Below are positions 61,701 through 64,000 of a stretch of DNA of 64,000 bases, one piece after another. The DNA is from Streptomyces glaucescens. GTDB lineage: Bacteria > Actinomycetota > Actinomycetes > Streptomycetales > Streptomycetaceae. The notes under the pieces were generated by a model. The model searched no databases. It was not told the DNA's origin and saw nothing but the letters and a program-made list of their open reading frames with translations. Where the stretch lies: the NCBI RefSeq assembly GCF_000761215.1, contig NZ_CP009438.1:310001-374000 (forward strand), given 5' to 3'. The position numbers and the translations under genes are program-made. The stretch's first letter is position 1; each line of letters starts with the position of its first letter.

Positions 61701-61866
61701 CGACGGTGAGCCGCTCGCGGTGGTCGTACAGGAGCCCGGCCATCCTGGCGTGGGTGCCACGGTCGAGCACGGCCTCCGGTGGTGTGTGCAGGAACGGCGC
61801 CGCTTCGTCGGGCGCGGTCATCGCCTTCCGCACGGCGGCACGAAGCTCCGGGTGCAACTCCCCCAC
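58771..61866 (-). CDS. CHAT-domain caspase-like protease with TPR-like region
   Basis: A 1031-residue protein. The N-terminal 200 residues are a helical domain, followed by about 450 residues of TPR-like helical repeats (for example LADLEAATEAVRHPSVSRAA and LDTAETLLRQVAGEPTDTGP). The C-terminal 330 residues are a CHAT domain with the catalytic dyad His900 in HLACHG and Cys941 in YLSACHSA, and the usual FWASVVHSG end. CHAT proteases of clan CD cleave partners when the sensor part is triggered, as in known immune and cell-death systems. GTG start at 61866 with GGGGGA. First of three co-directional genes. Confidence 0.92.
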   Translation of the reverse strand: MGELHPELRAAVRKAMTAPDEAAPFLHTPPEAVLDRGTHARMAGLLYDHRERLTVGRAGRTGGTGADGGSDVLDVVYLVACYYFARYRHVPDAERDWNRHACTFLFGIVHAVRPEIVPQPLRGYFAEEPPTVVPPYEIVHAVGSALRLACVPAGDRGAILQATALLLWAREEARGSASAPHIAFNAGSALTELAGVGGDEHDPERTRAAGLGLMREAIAALPPADPARRQMLVILRGIQATAPPPRHPEGSVTAEWSEYLRDGDPDRLDRIVHRLRAAVDAPATGEPARTHRRVELAQALRMRFEAEGELTDLDDSVSHLTEALAGPLTDDERATAHSFLGLTHLDRYAASGDLADLEAATEAVRHPSVSRAAASPAHAQRLTNLAAVLTARFDAWGDVSELDEAVRHLEYAVSAAPPGQHDRPVMLIKLAVALWKRGLRTARDTDLDTAETLLRQVAGEPTDTGPNQQLARWELGKLLRTRGLSRHAVSDLVEAVTQYRTTALAPGQDVRTRVACAALWGVTCMTLGDRDQARTAFGVALADLLPKLTGRALGRASQEVRLREVSSLATAAAAVEIAAGRPREALIRLEQGRGVLLAQGLHLRGRHDALRAVSPELARRYERVCAELIAPRRDPEQRRAAAAEFDRLLPRIRALPGFGRFHRPPDWTRLRTAAAHGPVAVVNVSPLGCAALVLHRHRHRTVVEAVPLPCVTHEEIEQRADAFHAAVRTLAAPDVLSGEKFAADQRMKGTLRWLGERIVAPVLARLDLDRPPRPGEAPPRLWWCPTGVLSLLPLHAALLEGEGEPGSVYTHDRVVSSYVPTLGSLLHARDTPAPEPGRASLVAVTVDAGGSHPPLAALDDELTATRLLPGPRAELRDAAATPRAVLAALRTHTHAHLACHGVRDPADPSHSRLLLHGGDLALRELAAERLPHAEFAYLSACHSAAPGTELADEVVSVASAFQLCGYRQVIGSLWTVEDRMAPLLAHEVYRQLGTPGAPDAAHALHRAIATLRGHERYREPLFWASVVHSGP

Positions 61867-62013
61867 AGAAAATCCCCCGATCCCCCAGACCGGTCTCCCC
61901 CAGTGGCGTCACGGTACGCCAGAGGACCGGGCCGGTGCAGGGCCCGACGGGTAATTGGCGTGCGGGCGTTCGAGCCGGTGGGTTAGGTTGCTGCCTGTTC
62001 GAAGGGGGACCAC

Positions 62014-62745
62014 GTGGCGAAGCTGAACCAGATCATCGCTGTCGAAAAGGGCGTCAAGAGCAAGTCGCTCCAGGACATCACCGCGGCGCACCAGAAGGTG
62101 CAGAAGCCGGCGCTGCTGGCCGGTATCTCGCGTACGTACCAGCCGAAGGACGAGGAGGGCGAGCAGCTGCCGCCGGAGTCCACGCGCGTGCAGGTGCAGG
62201 CGGAGGACGTGCTGCGGGAGATGTCGGCGTCGCTGACCCGGCTGTTCGATGTGACCGCCACGAAGGACTGGGCGAACTGCACGGCGCGCGCCGACGTCAC
62301 GGTCGACGGGCGGACGATCGTCGCCGACGTTCCGGTCAGCTACCTGCTCTTCCTGGAGAAGCAGCTCGCCGACCTGCACGCGTTCGTCAGGAAGCTGCCC
62401 ACGCTGGACGCGGCGGAGTCCTGGTCCCACGACCCGTCCACGGACTGGTGGAAGACGGACCCGGTCCGCACGATCCGCACGAAGAAGGTACCGCGCAACC
62501 ACGTCAAGGCGGAGGCGACCGACAAGCACCCGGCGCAGGTCGAGGTGTACTACGAGGACGTGCCCATCGGGTACTGGACGACGGTGAAGTTCTCCGGGGC
62601 GCTCCCGGCGCGGCGGGTCAACGAACTCGTGGAGCGGGTCGAGAAGCTCCAGCAGGCCGTGAAGTTCGCCCGCGAGGAGGCCAACGGTGCCGAGGTCACC
62701 GACCAGCGGATCGGCGACGCGGTGTTCGGCTACCTGCTCGGCTGA
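62014..62745 (+). CDS. conserved hypothetical protein upstream of tRNA-like elements
   Basis: A 243-residue soluble, charged protein (LNQIIAVEKGVKSKSLQDIT at the start, VPRNHVKAEATDKHPAQVEV later, ending AEVTDQRIGDAVFGYLLG). The lower GC at second positions and the many Lys are unusual for this neighbourhood, and the protein is like phage- or mobile-DNA-type proteins, though widely conserved in actinobacteria (a DUF7873-like type, from memory). GTG 62014 with GGGGGACC. The gene is followed by a terminator hairpin and two tRNA-like elements; a functional link is possible but unproven. Confidence 0.85.
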   Translation: MAKLNQIIAVEKGVKSKSLQDITAAHQKVQKPALLAGISRTYQPKDEEGEQLPPESTRVQVQAEDVLREMSASLTRLFDVTATKDWANCTARADVTVDGRTIVADVPVSYLLFLEKQLADLHAFVRKLPTLDAAESWSHDPSTDWWKTDPVRTIRTKKVPRNHVKAEATDKHPAQVEVYYEDVPIGYWTTVKFSGALPARRVNELVERVEKLQQAVKFAREEANGAEVTDQRIGDAVFGYLLG

Positions 62746-62771
62746 CGCCGGCGACGGGTAGCATCCACGAT

Positions 62772-62797
62772 CGCCCCCGCGTGCGAGCGCGGGGGTG
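62772..62797 (+). terminator. hairpin terminator after the 243-aa gene
   Basis: An 8-bp stem CCCCCGCG/CGCGGGGG (extended by a G-T and a C-G pair) with a TGCGAG loop, 26 bp past the stop codon. Confidence 0.8.
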
Positions 62798-62806
62798 CGC
62801 GACAGG

Positions 62807-62834
62807 CGCGGGCCGGATTGAGGACCGGTCCGCG
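62807..62834 (+). other. second hairpin before the tRNA-like elements
   Basis: A 10-bp stem CGCGGGCCGG/CCGGTCCGCG (one G-T pair) with an 8-nt loop. It could be a further terminator or part of the RNA that contains the tRNA-like elements. Confidence 0.6.
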
Positions 62835-62873
62835 TGATGAGCGCAAGCTGACACTGAAGTTCAGCCTGAAGAA

Positions 62874-62957
62874 GCGGTGACAGTGGAGGTTCGAGTCCTC
62901 CCCCCGGCACAGCACCTCCCACGGGCCGGGGTAGCCCAACATGGCAGAGGCGGCCGC
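62874..62957 (+). ncRNA. circularly permuted tRNA-like element 1
   Basis: Order: anticodon-stem 3' strand GCGGT (62874-62878), six variable bases, T arm GGAGG-TTCGAGT-CCTCC (62885-62901), acceptor 3' strand CCCCGGC (62902-62908) and A73, a 15-nt spacer, then acceptor 5' strand GCCGGGG (62925-62931), T8-A9, D arm GCC...GGC with GG, and anticodon-stem 5' strand GCCGC (62953-62957). In this permuted order the acceptor pairs 7/7, T stem 5/5, anticodon stem 5/5 (one G-U). T8, A14, G18-G19, TTC-A58 and an A15-U48 pair are present. No CCA is encoded, as usual in Streptomyces. A normal anticodon loop with U33 cannot be built from either flank, so decoding ability is doubtful. Confidence 0.6.
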
Positions 62958-63030
62958 GCTCAGATTCAGACTCTCGCTCCAGTCTCAGCATCGCCGCCGA
63001 TCGCCGGATCGACCGAGGCCGGACGAACGC

Positions 63031-63100
63031 CGTCGGATGCGAGTTCGACTCTCGCCTGCACCTCTCGCACGGTGCGGTAGTTCAAAGGCAGAACACGACG
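63031..63100 (+). ncRNA. circularly permuted tRNA-like element 2
   Basis: Same layout as element 1: anticodon-stem 3' strand CGTCG (63031-63035), GAT, T arm GCGAG-TTCGACT-CTCGC (63039-63055), acceptor 3' strand CTGCACC (63056-63062) and U73, a 7-nt spacer, then acceptor 5' strand GGTGCGG (63071-63077), T8-A9, D arm GTTC-AAAGGCA-GAAC (63080-63094), A26 and anticodon-stem 5' strand CGACG (63096-63100). Acceptor pairs 7/7 (one G-U), D stem 4/4, anticodon stem 5/5, T stem 5/5. A14, A15-U48, G18-G19, A21, TTC and A58 are present. The sequence differs from element 1 throughout, so pairing is conserved by covariation rather than by copying. The anticodon loop is again not of normal form. Confidence 0.6.
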
Positions 63101-63164
63101 GCATGATGACTGATCCGTCCTCTTAAACGCCGCCGGCGTGCGCAATTGGGTGGCATCCCCAGGG

Positions 63165-63192
63165 GCCCGGGAGCTGGATACGACTCCCGGGC
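63165..63192 (+). other. hairpin with T-arm-like loop, possible degenerate third element
   Basis: A 9-bp stem GCCCGGGAG/CTCCCGGGC closes a 10-nt loop CTGGATACGA, followed by GCTCCGCC like a tRNA 3' end. The preceding GCAATTGGGTGGCA is D-arm-like. The parts do not form a clean cloverleaf in either order. Confidence 0.35.
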
Positions 63193-63212
63193 TCCGCCAC
63201 GTCCGGTCCCGC

Positions 63213-63239
63213 CGCGTCCGGCTCCTCCGGCCGGACGCG
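63213..63239. terminator. terminator between the tRNA-like region and the convergent gene
   Basis: A 10-bp stem (CGCGTCCGGC with its complement) and a 7-nt loop, ending 3 bp before the stop codon of the minus-strand gene. Confidence 0.8.
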
Positions 63240-63242
63240 CCG

Positions 63243-64000
63243 TCAGCACCAGCGGGTGCGCGGGCAGTTCCAGTCCCCGCCGCCGCCCGAGGAGCCGCCC
63301 CCGGAGCCGTCCGAGCCGTCCGGGAAGCCGTTCGGGAAGGTGCTGTCGCGGTCGCGGTCGCCGGGGAACGGGTCGCGGTAGTCGGGGTCGCCGTCGTCGT
63401 CCCGGTCCGGCAGGTCCGCCTGTCCGCCGTGCCCCCGGTCCGGCTCGGGGCAGCCGTTGTCCGGGTCGGTCAGTTCGAGCGTCACCCAGGTGTCGAGGGT
63501 GACGTCCGCGCCCTGCGCGGGGTCGGTCGCACAGACCCGCCAGTCGTCGTACTCGCCCTCGTCGGGGAGCCGGTCGTTGCCGTACGCCGTGTCCGCCCGC
63601 AGGTGGTGGTCCGGTACGACTCCGAGGTCCAGGACCTCCTTCTGCGCCGTCTTCCAGGTCTTCCAGACCAGGTCGGGCATGGTGGGCCACGGAATGGCCC
63701 CGCCGTCCACGGCGGGGCACGGGGCGCCCGTCTTCACCGCGCCGAAGTCGATGGTCTCGGTGCCGGCGTGCGTCCTGCCGGTCTTCTGGAAGCAAACGGT
63801 CCAGTTGAGGCGCATCATGATGCTCTTGTCCTCGTCGGACGCGTCGTGTTCGTCGACGCCGAACCCGGCCGCCTCGGCCTTCTCCCGCGCCTCGTCCAGC
63901 CGCAGCCCGCGGTAGTCCGGCGCCGCCGGCGGGCGCTCCGGGGGGCGCGGCGCGGCCGGTGACGGCGACGGGGAGGCGGCCGTACGGTCCCCTTGCGCGC
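63243..64000 (-). CDS. PASTA-like, Asp-repeat protein (N-terminus outside the window)
   Basis: The C-terminal 252 residues of a larger protein are visible. A Pro/Ser-rich linker (PSPSPSPAAPRPPE) leads to a PASTA-like segment (DYRGLRLDEAREKAEAAGFG), then a region with MPDLVWKTWKTAQKEVLDLG, which is a second PASTA-like unit. An Asp-rich stretch (DRDDDGDPDYRDPFPGDRDR) follows, resembling thrombospondin type 3/calcium-binding repeats, with a Gly/Ser linker and a final Cys pair (WNCPRTRWC). The make-up is of an extracytoplasmic domain attached to a membrane anchor that would lie upstream. Its 5' end and start are not in view. Confidence 0.85.
   Translation of the reverse strand, partial: AQGDRTAASPSPSPAAPRPPERPPAAPDYRGLRLDEAREKAEAAGFGVDEHDASDEDKSIMMRLNWTVCFQKTGRTHAGTETIDFGAVKTGAPCPAVDGGAIPWPTMPDLVWKTWKTAQKEVLDLGVVPDHHLRADTAYGNDRLPDEGEYDDWRVCATDPAQGADVTLDTWVTLELTDPDNGCPEPDRGHGGQADLPDRDDDGDPDYRDPFPGDRDRDSTFPNGFPDGSDGSGGGSSGGGGDWNCPRTRWC

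Noticed and set aside
62925..63063. Ordinary-order tRNA using the 5' half at 62925 and the 3' half at 63063
   Set aside because: GCCGGGG and CTGCACC do not pair as an acceptor stem and the anticodon stem strands do not match; only the permuted order pairs.

Overview
This window reads as chromosomal DNA from a Streptomyces or close relative. Almost all of it is above 70% G+C with strong third-position GC, GTG and TTG starts are common, and the gene families are typical of the genus (SpoIIE/HATPase multidomain phosphatases, PASTA-less Ser/Thr kinases with secreted tails, an 80-residue conserved membrane protein, a GlsB-like protein, DUF4139 pairs, a CHAT protein). No rRNA, CRISPR array or intact transposase was seen.

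Region 1 (1-9.7 kb) is housekeeping and signalling. It holds the start of an alpha/beta hydrolase, a cold-shock protein, a four-helix membrane protein, two PAS-GAF-SpoIIE phosphatases and a Tat-exported PhoX phosphatase preceded by a four-unit PHO box. Region 2 (9.7-14 kb) looks like a small, decayed insertion: a 5'-truncated glycosidase/lectin-fold gene, a 27-bp direct repeat at 10.6 and 13.2 kb flanking an AraC regulator, a cupin and an SGNH hydrolase, and an integrase-like fragment. Region 3 (14-31.9 kb) is a mosaic of regulators and enzymes: a serine hydrolase with a divergent MarR/GbsR-like regulator, a GvpU-like protein, two Ser/Thr kinases, a CYP152 fatty-acid peroxygenase, a MerR-HEAT regulator with a HEAT-repeat partner and a MerR-type promoter, a LysR regulator with a DoxX-like protein, an XRE-cupin/MFS divergent pair with a palindromic operator, PPK2 and a secreted endonuclease/exonuclease/phosphatase-fold protein.

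Region 4 (31.9-40.3 kb) is a coherent collagen-to-hydroxyproline unit. A secreted M9 collagenase gene and a five-gene hydroxyproline catabolic operon (two-flavoprotein plus 2Fe-2S dehydrogenase, DapA-family deaminase, hydroxyproline 2-epimerase) are followed by a GntR regulator. The collagenase and operon promoters share a CAGTGCAAT...ATTACT motif, which I infer to be the regulator's operator. Region 5 (40.5-51 kb) is an eight-gene exopolysaccharide locus. It has a secreted deacetylase, a PelF-like glycosyltransferase, a polytopic membrane protein, nucleotide-sugar genes, and overlapping spherulin-4-like and GH114-like hydrolases, suggesting a Pel- or galactosaminogalactan-like polymer.

Region 6 (51-62.7 kb) has a DUF6328 protein, an AI-2E exporter-family protein, an AlkD-like DNA glycosylase, two DUF4139 proteins, and a three-gene operon of a CHAT protease, a small Cys-containing protein and a membrane protein. 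Downstream of a conserved 243-aa protein, positions 62.87-63.10 kb hold the most unusual structure here: two successive tRNA-like elements whose 3' half precedes the 5' half. In each, the acceptor, D, anticodon and T stems pair only in this circularly permuted order. The window ends inside a secreted or membrane-anchored protein with PASTA-like and Asp-rich segments.
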